Notes under the pieces: model-generated | Database searches by the model: none | What the model saw: only the letters and a program-made list of their open reading frames with translations | Told to the model about the DNA's origin: nothing | Origin: an uncultured Prevotella sp. | GTDB lineage: Bacteria; Bacteroidota; Bacteroidia; Bacteroidales; Bacteroidaceae | NCBI GenBank assembly: GCA_937907705.1 | Contig: CALCVP010000041.1 | Coordinates: 1 to 36,506 of the forward strand | DNA length: 36,506 bases | Direction: 5' to 3' | Shown here: positions 9,016 through 18,195 of the stretch, in pieces | Layout of the letters: every line of letters begins with the position of its first letter | Position numbering within the stretch: position 1 is the stretch's first letter | Translations under genes and position numbers: made by a program

Positions 9016-10181
9016 TTCGCTCTTAATATAGTAATGGGATTATTGTTGTCTACAGTTATAGTGTGTACGGCTTCTGCCTTTAGTCCAAGTTCTTCTGTAA
9101 TTGTAATGAAATTACATTTACTCGTCTCACTAACCGAATTGAACACAATACATCCTGATGGTGCCAACAATCTCTTGGCCTTCAAGAGAAGTTCTTTCAT
9201 CTTTCCTCCATAGCCACCTAAGAATATTGCGTCTGGTGCTACCAATTGTGATGTATCAACAACGCAGAAGTCTCCAATTATTGCTTTGATACCTGGAGTA
9301 TGAAATTTCCGTGCATTCTTCATCATTAGTTCTTTACATTCTGTTCTTATTTCGAACGCCGTAACATGCAGATGCGGATATGCTATTTTAGCTTCAACAC
9401 TTACACTGCCGGTACAGAAACCTACATCCCATAAAGATTGTTTATCTGCCAGGTTCAAAGCTGCAATAGAAGCTAATCTGATGGGCATTTTTGTTATCAT
9501 CTTGCTTCTTCCGTCAAGCAGAAAAAATTCGTTGTCTTCTATTCCTGTATGCTGTCTTCTGAGAAACTTCTGTTCTAAAATGACACAATTGGGCACATTG
9601 TATTCTTTGCTGCTGTCATATATCCCTATGTGTTCAGCCTCTTCATTTCCAAGACTTTCGCCAACATACATTTGATAATTGTCATAGCCGAAGTCGCACA
9701 TTCTCTTCCAAATCTCATGCGGAGTTTTCTTTTTGTCTGTAAGACAACCTATCAGCCTCTCGCCTTTGATAAGAGCTTCGTCAAATCTGTCCCATGACCT
9801 ACCTGTCAAGGATACGGCACACATGTCATGATATGCCATATTCAACCTGTGTGCCAGCATTTGAAGAGAGTTAAAAGCAGGATAAACCTTTAGCTCAATA
9901 TTTGGAAACACTCTTTTTATCGTATTGGCAAAACCATAGAATAAAGGGTCGCCAGAGGCAAATATAACAATATTGTTGAATTTCTCGTATTGCTTCAATA
10001 TCCGGTTAATAGGCACCGTAATGTCAATCCATACAGCATCAGGAGGCAAAAGACTCGCTACAATCTCATGATGTCTTCTTCCACCAGAGAAAATATGCCC
10101 ACTTGCAATAAGCCGCATTACCATAGGTGGTAACCATTGGCGGTGACTATCTGACAAACCAATTACGCTACATTTATACAT
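9012..10181 (-). CDS. CbiE-CbiT fusion (precorrin-6B C5,15-methyltransferase, CobL type)
   Basis: A 389-residue bifunctional methyltransferase. Residues 1 to about 205 form the CbiE domain (C5 methylation; FSGGRRHHEIVA, FASGDPLFYGFANTI, CAVSLTGRSWDRF). Residues about 214-389 form the CbiT domain (C15 methylation with decarboxylation of the acetate side chain): ITKMPIRLASIAAL and the class-I SAM-binding loop WDVGFCTGSVSVEA (251-264), then FEIRTECKELMMKNARKF and DAIFLGGYGG. CobL-type fusions are common in both pathway variants. The gene overlaps cbiH-cbiC by 8 nt upstream and cbiG-cbiF by 4 nt downstream. The N-terminal residues lack the usual GIG start motif (here VIGLSDSHRQWL), a mild divergence. 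Confidence 0.91.
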   Translation of the reverse strand: MYKCSVIGLSDSHRQWLPPMVMRLIASGHIFSGGRRHHEIVASLLPPDAVWIDITVPINRILKQYEKFNNIVIFASGDPLFYGFANTIKRVFPNIELKVYPAFNSLQMLAHRLNMAYHDMCAVSLTGRSWDRFDEALIKGERLIGCLTDKKKTPHEIWKRMCDFGYDNYQMYVGESLGNEEAEHIGIYDSSKEYNVPNCVILEQKFLRRQHTGIEDNEFFLLDGRSKMITKMPIRLASIAALNLADKQSLWDVGFCTGSVSVEAKIAYPHLHVTAFEIRTECKELMMKNARKFHTPGIKAIIGDFCVVDTSQLVAPDAIFLGGYGGKMKELLLKAKRLLAPSGCIVFNSVSETSKCNFITITEELGLKAEAVHTITVDNNNPITILRAK

Positions 10182-11583
10182 CTCTTCCTGGCTTTAATAG
10201 TTTTGCGTCATCAAAGGCTAAAACACTGTTTACAAGCGTTGCCGCAAGATTGCTTCCACCTTTTCTGCCGGCAATAATGATTTTAGGAATACCTATCATA
10301 GCTTTAGCTGCTTGCTTGCTCTCCTCTACATGCACAAATCCTACAGGAGCAGCAATAATTCCAGAAGGCTTACATATTCCTTTTCTTATCATGGCACATA
10401 GTTCGAGCAAGGCTGTAGGGGCATTACCAAAGACATACAACGCATTCGGATATTCTCTTGCAGCAAGCCGCATACCAGCTTGAGCACGAGTAATGTTCTG
10501 CTCTTTTGCCATCTCAACAGCACGAGAATCATTAATATAGCAAACCGTTGTGATGCCAAGACGCTCCAAAGCCTTTTTTCGTATTCCAGCTGCCACCATA
10601 GATACATCCGTTACGATTGTTTTTATCAGGCCACACTCTACCTTGTTATATAGGATAGCGGTAGCTTCATCATCCATCCACAGCAAGTTTTCCATGTCAA
10701 AATCGGCTGTGGTATGTATGGCATGCAACATAGGCCAAAGCTTCCATACGGGAATGTCGGGATTCTTCAATTCGCCTTTTATTGTATGGAAAGACTTTAT
10801 CATAATATGTTGTCCTATCTTGCAGTTTTCATCTTTATCGCTATCTTGATAATAACCTCGTGGCGTAATGAAAGTTCCATTCCAATTATACGACTGGCTA
10901 TTGCCTATGATGACAACAGTAAACATATCCACTTCCTCTGGATCAAAATCCTCCAAATTTTCAATCTTTATGTTCTGGTCTTTGCGCCCTGCCTGTCTTA
11001 CAAACCCTATGATATTATCTTTGCTTCTATATTTTAAAAACAGCTCTTTCAGCCTGTACAACTGCCAGTATCTACCATTACTTTTAGGGTTATATACAGC
11101 TGTAATAAAATCAGCTTCAGCAGCCGCTTTTATTCTGCTTTCTATCACTTTCCATGGGGTCATCAAATCGCTCAAGGAAATAACGCAAAAGTCGTGTCCC
11201 ATAGGAGCACCGAGCAGCGATGCCGCCTTCTGAAAAGCACTGATACCAGGAAATGCTACAATCTCTACATCTGAGTTGCGCTCTTTCTTCATCTCGTATA
11301 TCAGTGGAGCCATACCATAAATTCCGGCATCGCCACTGGAAATGACACATACCGTATTACCTTTCTCTGCGTAATGGAAAGCCATTTCTGCGCGTTCCTT
11401 CTCCTTCTTCATACCCGTATCAACGCACAAAGCATTCTCTGCAATAAACTTTTCTATAAACTGAAAGTAATATTTATATCCCACTATTACATTACTGTCG
11501 GCAACTGCCTTGATTACAGCAGGCGTTATATCAGCAGCCGTCCCAGGTCCTATGCCAGCTACATATATCTTCATATCAGTCAT
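10174..11583 (-). CDS. Fused CbiH precorrin-3B C17-methyltransferase and CbiC methylmutase
   Basis: A 469-residue two-domain enzyme. Residues 4 to about 245 are CbiH/CobJ (C17 methylation and ring contraction): IYVAGIGPG (6-14), VISSGDAGIYGMAPL (80-94), VAFPGISAFQKAASLLGAPMGHDF. Residues about 262-469 are CbiC/CobH, the precorrin-8X methylmutase that migrates the methyl group from C11 to C12. H290 in MLHAIHTTADFDM matches the catalytic histidine of the family. TDVSMVAAGI, FGNAPTALLEL and the closing GRKGGSNLAATLVNSVL are typical. The two activities are not consecutive in the pathway, unlike the other fusions here. The MTD start could be replaced by MKIYV three codons later; the 8-nt overlap with the TonB gene would then nearly vanish. 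Confidence 0.91.
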   Translation of the reverse strand: MTDMKIYVAGIGPGTAADITPAVIKAVADSNVIVGYKYYFQFIEKFIAENALCVDTGMKKEKERAEMAFHYAEKGNTVCVISSGDAGIYGMAPLIYEMKKERNSDVEIVAFPGISAFQKAASLLGAPMGHDFCVISLSDLMTPWKVIESRIKAAAEADFITAVYNPKSNGRYWQLYRLKELFLKYRSKDNIIGFVRQAGRKDQNIKIENLEDFDPEEVDMFTVVIIGNSQSYNWNGTFITPRGYYQDSDKDENCKIGQHIMIKSFHTIKGELKNPDIPVWKLWPMLHAIHTTADFDMENLLWMDDEATAILYNKVECGLIKTIVTDVSMVAAGIRKKALERLGITTVCYINDSRAVEMAKEQNITRAQAGMRLAAREYPNALYVFGNAPTALLELCAMIRKGICKPSGIIAAPVGFVHVEESKQAAKAMIGIPKIIIAGRKGGSNLAATLVNSVLAFDDAKLLKPGRDV

Positions 11584-13654
11584 TGAATTTAAGGGTCATA
11601 CTTATCATAACGGATCTTCCAGGATTTATTGTAGAGAAGTTAGAGTTCCAGTAAGATGTGTCTCTTTTGTTGAACACATTGTCTATACCTATTCCCGGAC
11701 TTACAGTTATCTGTTTCAACTTGAAAGAGTGTCTCGTCATAATATCCCATTGCTGGAATTTCGGGGCATAGCCATAAGTGCTTGAAAATCTGCGTCCTTG
11801 AACATGTCCGTTTATTTGAGCGTTGAAATGATAAATACCCCAGCTATGGTCCCATGTAGCATTGAAAAACGCCACATTCCTTACACTTTTGTCCACTGGA
11901 GTCTCGGTTATATTATATTTTTGTGTCTTCTTATTGAGGGTTACAGTCTTGGCTTTTGAGTCGCAGAATGTATAACTTGTCGAGACCGCAAATCCATAAG
12001 GCAGCAATAGTTTCAAGTTGGCAGAAATGCCCTTTACAGTAGCCTTATCTATATTGTCGCGTTGGCGGATGGTCGTCCAACCATCGTTATAGAGTGCCAA
12101 CAGCTTTTCATTGGCATCAATCTCTTCTTGTGTCATGGTGCGATAATTGATCATGTTGCGTATATTATTGATAAATCCACTTACGCCAACGCTTAACCAA
12201 TTGCATGAATATTCCAAGTTGGCATTCCAAAATCTGTTTTTCTCTGCCTTTAACAGAGTATTGTTAATCGTATAGCGTGCAGATGTCTTGGCTTGGTCTG
12301 TAGCATAAAGCTGCGAGAGAGTCGGAGTACGATAACCCTCAGCATAGCTGATTCTTGCACGGAATCCGCTGATATGATAAAACAGTGCAACATTAGGGGT
12401 AATGTTGCTGCCGAAACTTTGGTTATAAGTGTACCTAAGCCCTACAACACCTTCCAATCCGTTAACAATCTGCACCTCATCCTGTGCGAATACATTACAG
12501 GTGTAAGTGCTTTCCTTGTCTATATGGTCTGATGCACTCTTTAAGCTTTCTTGTTCCATTTCCAAGCCAGCCGACAACTTGTTCCACTCGTTAAGTCTAA
12601 ATATGCCTTTCAGCGTCTCATTGATATAACGAGTTTGCTTGCGTGTCTCATCATAAGCCTCTTTTACAGTTGTTTGCCAATAGTCATAGGCTGACTTAAA
12701 ATTGTCCATATACACATCAAGATACAAGTGTGTGTTCTTGGTAGGTATCCATCTTGTGCCAGCTCCGATACTGTATGTTTTGTGGTGCATGTCGTATGTA
12801 TAAGCCTGTTTGGATGTATATGTGTATTTTTTCTCGCCCGTTTCCTTGTCTATAGTAGTCTTCTGAGTATAGTAACTGGCATTTCTGTCGCGTGCTGTCT
12901 TATAATCATATAGATTGCCTTTGACGTAGACATCCAGTTTATCGTCAAATCGCCACTCCAATCTCTTGTTGACATTATCTGATTTGAAAGCTTGCGACAT
13001 AGGTCTGCCTGTTAGTTTAGCAACAGACTCGTCTCCTTCCATAAACTCTTGATAGTTATTTACCTGCCAATTGTCTGCCTGCCGGTGGTTGAAGCTTGTG
13101 TAGCTTGAGAATTTTCCTTTAGTAAAATCAACATTAATATCTTGGTCAAGCCTTCCTTTGCTCATTACCTTCGTGCTACTCGTAGCATCCAACATATTCT
13201 TGCTGTTGTCGGTTATGATGTTGATAACTCCGGCTATGGCGTTACTGCCATATAAAGCACTTGCCGCTCCTGACAATATCTCTATCCGCTTAATGTTGTC
13301 AATACTAATTCTATTCCATCTGTCGTCACCAGACAGGCGTTTTCCATTTTCAAGAATAAGCATATAGTCATCGCTTACTCCATTGAAGTTGACAAATGTT
13401 CCCATACCGTTGGTTTGAACAGTAATGTTTGTTGTCAACTTGGCAAGAGCCTCTTGCAGACTGGTAACATTAGCATCCTTTAGTTCTTTTGCAGAGATAA
13501 CTTTTACCTCCACTGGTGAGTTTTCTGCCTTGTGATAGGTTCCTGTTCCAGTTATAATAACAGGATTTAAAGTATATTCTCTTGTCGTTTTATCCTGTGC
13601 TATAACAAGTGTTGGAAGAACTGCCGCTATCGGCAACAAAAATATTTTCTGCAT
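11576..13654 (-). CDS. TonB-dependent outer-membrane receptor (second copy)
   Basis: A 692-residue TonB-dependent receptor with a signal peptide (about 1-19, cleavage after VIAQ). The plug begins with EYTLNPVIITGTGTYHKAENSPVEVKVIS and contains DDYMLILENGKRL and RIEILSGAASALYGSNAIAGVINIIT. A 22-strand barrel follows, ending in the aromatic/charged terminus SMTLKFND. It lacks the N-terminal carboxypeptidase-like extension of SusC proteins, so it belongs to the BtuB/HmuR-like group. The riboswitch operon suggests uptake of a corrinoid or another tetrapyrrole. It begins 6 nt after the stop of the BtuF-like lipoprotein gene, so those two form a transport pair. Confidence 0.9.
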   Translation of the reverse strand: MQKIFLLPIAAVLPTLVIAQDKTTREYTLNPVIITGTGTYHKAENSPVEVKVISAKELKDANVTSLQEALAKLTTNITVQTNGMGTFVNFNGVSDDYMLILENGKRLSGDDRWNRISIDNIKRIEILSGAASALYGSNAIAGVINIITDNSKNMLDATSSTKVMSKGRLDQDINVDFTKGKFSSYTSFNHRQADNWQVNNYQEFMEGDESVAKLTGRPMSQAFKSDNVNKRLEWRFDDKLDVYVKGNLYDYKTARDRNASYYTQKTTIDKETGEKKYTYTSKQAYTYDMHHKTYSIGAGTRWIPTKNTHLYLDVYMDNFKSAYDYWQTTVKEAYDETRKQTRYINETLKGIFRLNEWNKLSAGLEMEQESLKSASDHIDKESTYTCNVFAQDEVQIVNGLEGVVGLRYTYNQSFGSNITPNVALFYHISGFRARISYAEGYRTPTLSQLYATDQAKTSARYTINNTLLKAEKNRFWNANLEYSCNWLSVGVSGFINNIRNMINYRTMTQEEIDANEKLLALYNDGWTTIRQRDNIDKATVKGISANLKLLLPYGFAVSTSYTFCDSKAKTVTLNKKTQKYNITETPVDKSVRNVAFFNATWDHSWGIYHFNAQINGHVQGRRFSSTYGYAPKFQQWDIMTRHSFKLKQITVSPGIGIDNVFNKRDTSYWNSNFSTINPGRSVMISMTLKFND

Positions 13655-13660
13655 TATTGT

Positions 13661-14800
13661 CTATTTGATTAGTTTATAATATTTAGGCGTATAATGAGGA
13701 AGTAGTTCTGGATGGAAAGCCTTCACAAAATCGGCAAGCAAGAAATGTGGCTGTACACCAGCAAGCTCTCGATAAGGCGTTTGGCTCAAGTCGCAAAACA
13801 CCACACGTTTATTCTTAAAGGCATCCATCGTAGCATAGCGTGTGTCTTCACCGGCAAGGTTCTGAAGGGTATAGTTTCCATCTGAAGAGCCATCGGTTTG
13901 CCAGAAATCCGCATGAATACCCTTTGCATAGACCGTCTCAAAGTCAAGGGCTACACCTCCAGACTCTTTGTTATTCTTCATGATATAATCGGCTCCCGCA
14001 TCCTTGAATATCTGTGCCATATAGCTTTTACCGCCTACTATATACCACCCATCGCGTAACTGTCTGCCACTGATTACCGTAGGTTTCATCTTTGCACTTG
14101 TACAGGTCTTCTCCACCTCGTCTTTCAGTGTATTGTATTTTCTTTCTATATCTGCAAACACAGCATTTGCCCTTCTCGTCTCTCCTGTAAGTAGCCCGAC
14201 AAGCTTTATCCATTCAGCCTGTCCCAAGGGGTTGGTTTCTTTGTATCCATGATGAAACACAAGCGGTATATTACACTCTTTCAGAGCCTCAAAGCCACCA
14301 TATTTGCTTGCACTTACAAGAATATAATCCGGTTTGATACGCATTACAGTCTCAAGATCAAAGTTTCCCTCTTTGCCAATCTCTGCTGTCTTTCCGGTCT
14401 CTAACTGGTCTATCATCTTTAATGAGAAAATATGCCGCAAAGAGTTGATGCCTACGATCTTGTTTTCCAGTCCGAGTATCTCAAAATTTCCGAGTTGCAG
14501 CGCTGTGGTACATATAAAGCGTGAAGAAGATTTTCTAATGACAATATGTTGAGGCTTAGCGGTTTTCACAGCTGGGTCGGGATTGGATACGGTTACATGT
14601 ATGCCATCTTTCCCGTAGTCTACTTTTAGACCTTTGGCATACTTGATTTTGATGGTATCACTATAGTTGCCAGCACGCAAGAGGATTGAATCTTGAGCAT
14701 GAAACAGCTGGTCGGCAACAAGCAGTCTACTACTGTCTTGAGCCGTAGCACAAGAAGTGAGTAAAGCCACAAGAACGGCAATAAAGCATAAATTTCTCAT
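13661..14800 (-). CDS. BtuF/FecB-type substrate-binding lipoprotein
   Basis: A 379-residue periplasmic-binding protein of the BtuF/FecB class. The N-terminus MRNLCFIAVLVALLTSC ends in a lipobox with C17 as the likely lipidated residue; no acidic run follows it, so it probably stays on the periplasmic side. The clamshell fold is visible in SRFICTTALQLGNFEILGLENKIVGI, TAEIGKEGNFDLETVMRIKPDYILVSASKYGG and GKSYMAQIFKDAGADYIM. An extra segment of about 70 residues (25-92) precedes the fold. It would hand substrate to the FecCD permease at 4440-5483. It sits between the CbiK gene (102 nt gap holding a hairpin) and the second TonB receptor (6 nt gap). Confidence 0.85.
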   Translation of the reverse strand: MRNLCFIAVLVALLTSCATAQDSSRLLVADQLFHAQDSILLRAGNYSDTIKIKYAKGLKVDYGKDGIHVTVSNPDPAVKTAKPQHIVIRKSSSRFICTTALQLGNFEILGLENKIVGINSLRHIFSLKMIDQLETGKTAEIGKEGNFDLETVMRIKPDYILVSASKYGGFEALKECNIPLVFHHGYKETNPLGQAEWIKLVGLLTGETRRANAVFADIERKYNTLKDEVEKTCTSAKMKPTVISGRQLRDGWYIVGGKSYMAQIFKDAGADYIMKNNKESGGVALDFETVYAKGIHADFWQTDGSSDGNYTLQNLAGEDTRYATMDAFKNKRVVFCDLSQTPYRELAGVQPHFLLADFVKAFHPELLPHYTPKYYKLIK

Positions 14801-14821
14801 ATATATCTATAAACGGCAAAT

Positions 14822-14859
14822 AGGCACGCATAGGAGACTTTTCCCCCCTACACGTTCCT
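14822..14859 (-). other. Intercistronic hairpin between cbiK and the BtuF-like gene
   Basis: On the minus strand AGGAACGTGTAGG (14859-14847) pairs with CCTATGCGTGCCT (14834-14822) over 13 positions, counting two G-U pairs and one mismatch. Its loop includes GGGGAAAAGTCT, which can extend the stem further. No T-run follows, so it is not an obvious terminator. It occupies the only gap over 100 nt within the transport part of the operon and may be an RNA processing or stability element. Confidence 0.5.
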
Positions 14860-14902
14860 ATTATATTATAATAGTAAGATGTTTGAACACTAAAGAAAAT
14901 GC

Positions 14903-15985
14903 TTACTCCTCTGGATACATTGAGTGATAAGCATCTTCAAGCAGCTCTGCATTCTTAGTGTGGTTAATCCATATTTGGCGGATTGTAGGAAGTTCGAGCA
15001 GCCCCAATGGATTTCCGTTAGTCTTTGGCACTATAGAAGTAAATCCGTTATGAGCAAAGAACTCATACCAACTGTTGTCCTCGCTTGTAGGTTCACTTGC
15101 ATCCCAATACTCGTTGCCTACTCCTGCCATATCGTTGTGAGCATGGTCACCTGCGATAGACATAAGGGCGTGGAGACGTATCTCGCCAGAAGTCTTTCCA
15201 TTAAGAGACATACGAGAAAGCACATTCTGCTTGTAGTTATTTTTCATATCTACAGTTCCTACATAATAGTTTTTACTGTAAACTTGCAGGGCATTTTCAA
15301 GTTGAGTATAACGCACGTTAGCCTTAAAAGAGTCGTAATTGTCGGGATTACCGTGTCCCATAAAAGCTACAACACCCTTTGCTGCTTCCTCTTTATAGAG
15401 ATCGTTAAGCAATTTGGCTACGTCATCTACCTCTTCCTGATTGTTGAGTAATGGCATACCCAAGTAAATCTTCGCTTCCTTCAAATATTCATCATCAAGA
15501 TGGGCATCGCTTACATAGCCGTTGTTCGCAAATTTCTTTACCGCAGCTACAACGTTGGCAAATTCCTCGCCGGGAATAACCTGTAAACTCTGTACATAAA
15601 CAGTGTTGTACTTGGCAGCACCAATAGCGTGAAGCAGATAGCGTGGCTCATAGTAGTCGCGTTTCTCGCCATGTTCACCAGCACTTGCACGATTGATACA
15701 AATGTCGGATGAGAAGCAGAAGTAAACATCTGCATCAGGAAAAGCCTGCTCGTAAGCCTCTTTGGTCTTGTCAAAGGCTGCAAAGGCATTGGTCCATGTT
15801 GATCCAAACGCTACAAGAAGCACGGCTTTGTCCTTACCAGACTTGGCCTTTTGTGCCTTTACTATTCCGTCGTTGTAAGAATACTCAGAGATGACATTCT
15901 GTTTAGTGTCATTGTCATCATCATCGCACGCTGCGAAACTCAGTACAGCGAGCAACATCATCAGGAAAATCTTAATCTTCTTCAT
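14903..15985 (-). CDS. cbiK: Exported lipoprotein sirohydrochlorin chelatase (CbiK family)
   Basis: A 360-residue CbiK-family class II chelatase, which normally inserts cobalt into sirohydrochlorin. The core begins at about residue 51 (KDKAVLLVAFGSTW). The two metal-binding histidines are conserved: H211 in VAFMGHG and H281 in AGDHAHNDMAG. The unusual part is the N-terminus: a lipoprotein signal with lipobox SFAAC, Cys20, followed at once by DDDDND. In Bacteroidetes an acidic run directly after the lipidated cysteine is a known signal for surface exposure on the outer membrane. A histidine of the Salmonella enzyme (QSLHI) is replaced by Gln here (QSLQV, 132-136). Exported CbiK-like proteins (Desulfovibrio CbiKP, Porphyromonas IhtB) have been linked to haem handling. 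The ATG overlaps the end of the TonB gene by 14 nt, so it is coupled to a receptor. Confidence 0.87.
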   Translation of the reverse strand: MKKIKIFLMMLLAVLSFAACDDDDNDTKQNVISEYSYNDGIVKAQKAKSGKDKAVLLVAFGSTWTNAFAAFDKTKEAYEQAFPDADVYFCFSSDICINRASAGEHGEKRDYYEPRYLLHAIGAAKYNTVYVQSLQVIPGEEFANVVAAVKKFANNGYVSDAHLDDEYLKEAKIYLGMPLLNNQEEVDDVAKLLNDLYKEEAAKGVVAFMGHGNPDNYDSFKANVRYTQLENALQVYSKNYYVGTVDMKNNYKQNVLSRMSLNGKTSGEIRLHALMSIAGDHAHNDMAGVGNEYWDASEPTSEDNSWYEFFAHNGFTSIVPKTNGNPLGLLELPTIRQIWINHTKNAELLEDAYHSMYPEE

Positions 15986-18152
15986 TGTTGTTGTTTTTGT
16001 TTTGTTTATAATAATGATTTGTCAGCTTCTTTCCTTTATTAAACTTGACAGCAAACGATGCATAGACAGTAGTTCCACCGGTTGTCGTGCCCAGATGATA
16101 AGGGTGCATTGTGGTATCCTTATAGTTCAGAATATTGTCTATTCCCATTTCAACTTTATAAGACAACGGCGCATTGACCTTGCCAAAATCGTGTGTAGTA
16201 TTGATACGCCATATTTGAAAATGCTTGCCATTTCCATTGTTTTCATAATAACGCTTACTGCTGCCACGTGTAGAGAGATTTATACCAAGTCTGTATGCTG
16301 CGCAAAACCTGTGGCCATAGATAAACGAGGCATTCCATTTATGGTGCGCCATACCGTCTATTACCACTTTCTTCATTCTGTTGTGATCCGTATCATACAT
16401 GTTTGCCTTGGTATCAAGATAGCTGTAATTGGCAGTAAGGGTCAGTTCTTTCGTGATATTATAGGCCATATTCACATCTACGCCATAAGTCTTGGCGTTT
16501 TCCATATTCATATATCTTCGTGCCGTTACCTTACCGCTGCCATCACCTAAATAGCCAGTGGTAACATCTTTAGGCAATTCGTCTACTGGCACATTTACAA
16601 GGGTTATCATGTCATTCAGCTTATTCAGATATCCTGTAACAGAGAATGTAAATATGTCATTGCGGTATTCTATGCTTGCGCTGAGATAATTATTTGTCTG
16701 AGGCTTCAATGATGTATTGCCCATATTAAAGAATGTAGTAGATCCCATCACATGCAGATACCTGTAATATAGCTCTTTAACAGTTGGCGACTTGAAACCC
16801 TGACTCCATCCCAAGCGAAAGCGGAAATCACCCCAACTCGCCATTGCACTTATCTTTGGCGTAAGGTACAGTCCGTATTTAGAGTTGTCTACCAGTCTGG
16901 CTCCTGCTGTAATGTTAAGCCATGAAAACGCATTGAACTCATCTTGAGCATATATAGCCGATGTGTTGTCATCAGCACTGCCGTCGGCTGTTCTCATTGG
17001 AGCCTTCAGATAATCGTATCTGTATTCAGCACCTACATTGAGTGTATTGCTGTAAGGCAAGTGAAACACCCCTTTAAGCATTGCCATCATTCGCTGTTGG
17101 TCAGCTTGTAGACGCTCTTGCCCAGAAAAAAACGGCACACCATGTTCCAGTTCACCATCAATATACGCATCTTCGTATGTCTTGCTCGTATAATGATAAT
17201 AATAGGCATGCTTGTTCCAGTCTATATCAAGCGATACATAGTCTTTTTTCTTCCTGTTTGTGAACAGCTTTCCACCTATTGATGCCGAGGCGTTGCGGTA
17301 GAGCAAGTCGTATGTGTACACATCACACGAAGCATAGTTGCCATTAGTAGGGCGATTGATTATCTTTCTGTAAAATGAACCTGCGGCATACAAGTCCAAA
17401 TCCTTCAAGGGAGAATAGGCAAGCCGCTCACTCAATTGCCAATTGGTAAACTTGTTGACAGTCTTGTTTCTTGAATCCGTCAGCACGTGGCCTTCGGCAT
17501 ACTCACGGCTTGTGTTTTGCCAGCCATCATTGTGTTGTAACTGAAATCCTGTATACGCCTGCACTTTGCCTATTCTCACGCCCAAGCCATTGTGCTGACG
17601 CACATCGTTAAAACGGCCATAGCGTGTAGTATTCTCAAGAAGCAGTCCCTCAGTATTGTGTTTCTTCGTGATGATGTTTACCACTCCTGCCATTGCATCA
17701 GACCCATAAAGGGCCGACTGTGCCCCTTTTACTATCTCTATTCTTTCAATATCGTGAGGGTCAATCAATCCAAGATCGTTTTCACCACCATTGTCGCCAT
17801 GGATTCTCTTGCCGTCAATGAGTATAAGGATATAATTGTTGCCAAGCCCACCAAGCTGTACCTTGCTACCCATATCGCCCTCATTGAATGAGAATGACGC
17901 CGTGAGTCCTTCAAGAATATCCTCAATGGATTTGCCACCATAGCTCTCAATCATCTTCCTTGATATGACTTCTGTCTGTACAGGCACATTCTTCAGCAAA
18001 TGTCCTGTACCTGTAGCAGTTACCACAACCTCTTGAAGAGCCTTTCCGTCAACAACATCCCTTCCTTCTTTGTTGTCAGAATGTTGTGCATAAGCATGAT
18101 TACTATATGCGTTTACCGCAATAGCAAGTAAAATAATATTCTTTTTCTGCAT
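15972..18152 (-). CDS. TonB-dependent outer-membrane receptor, first gene of the B12 operon
   Basis: A 726-residue TonB-dependent receptor with a signal peptide (MQKKNIILLAIAVNAYSNHAYAQ). The TonB box region and plug read LQEVVVTATGTGHLLKNVPVQ, NYILILIDGKRIHGDNGG and IERIEIVKGAQSALYGSDAMAGVVNIIT; the barrel runs to about residue 710. The last residues (about 710-726) form a Lys/Asn-rich tail (NKGKKLTNHYYKQNKNNNNEED), extending past the usual terminal aromatic residue because the frame runs into the next gene. It is the first gene behind a cobalamin riboswitch, the classic position of btuB-like receptors, and overlaps the cbiK lipoprotein gene by 14 nt. Substrate could be cobalamin, cobinamide or haem-like tetrapyrrole; the pairing with an exported chelatase leaves this open. 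Confidence 0.9.
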   Translation of the reverse strand: MQKKNIILLAIAVNAYSNHAYAQHSDNKEGRDVVDGKALQEVVVTATGTGHLLKNVPVQTEVISRKMIESYGGKSIEDILEGLTASFSFNEGDMGSKVQLGGLGNNYILILIDGKRIHGDNGGENDLGLIDPHDIERIEIVKGAQSALYGSDAMAGVVNIITKKHNTEGLLLENTTRYGRFNDVRQHNGLGVRIGKVQAYTGFQLQHNDGWQNTSREYAEGHVLTDSRNKTVNKFTNWQLSERLAYSPLKDLDLYAAGSFYRKIINRPTNGNYASCDVYTYDLLYRNASASIGGKLFTNRKKKDYVSLDIDWNKHAYYYHYTSKTYEDAYIDGELEHGVPFFSGQERLQADQQRMMAMLKGVFHLPYSNTLNVGAEYRYDYLKAPMRTADGSADDNTSAIYAQDEFNAFSWLNITAGARLVDNSKYGLYLTPKISAMASWGDFRFRLGWSQGFKSPTVKELYYRYLHVMGSTTFFNMGNTSLKPQTNNYLSASIEYRNDIFTFSVTGYLNKLNDMITLVNVPVDELPKDVTTGYLGDGSGKVTARRYMNMENAKTYGVDVNMAYNITKELTLTANYSYLDTKANMYDTDHNRMKKVVIDGMAHHKWNASFIYGHRFCAAYRLGINLSTRGSSKRYYENNGNGKHFQIWRINTTHDFGKVNAPLSYKVEMGIDNILNYKDTTMHPYHLGTTTGGTTVYASFAVKFNKGKKLTNHYYKQNKNNNNEED

Positions 18153-18195
18153 AATTAAGATGGACTCCTATCCTGGGAGCTTCATTATCTATCCT

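Noticed and set aside
15891..16550. Plus-strand 219-codon frame opposite the TonB receptor and cbiK genes
   Set aside because: Hydrophobic antisense shadow without family marks; both genes beneath it are clear.
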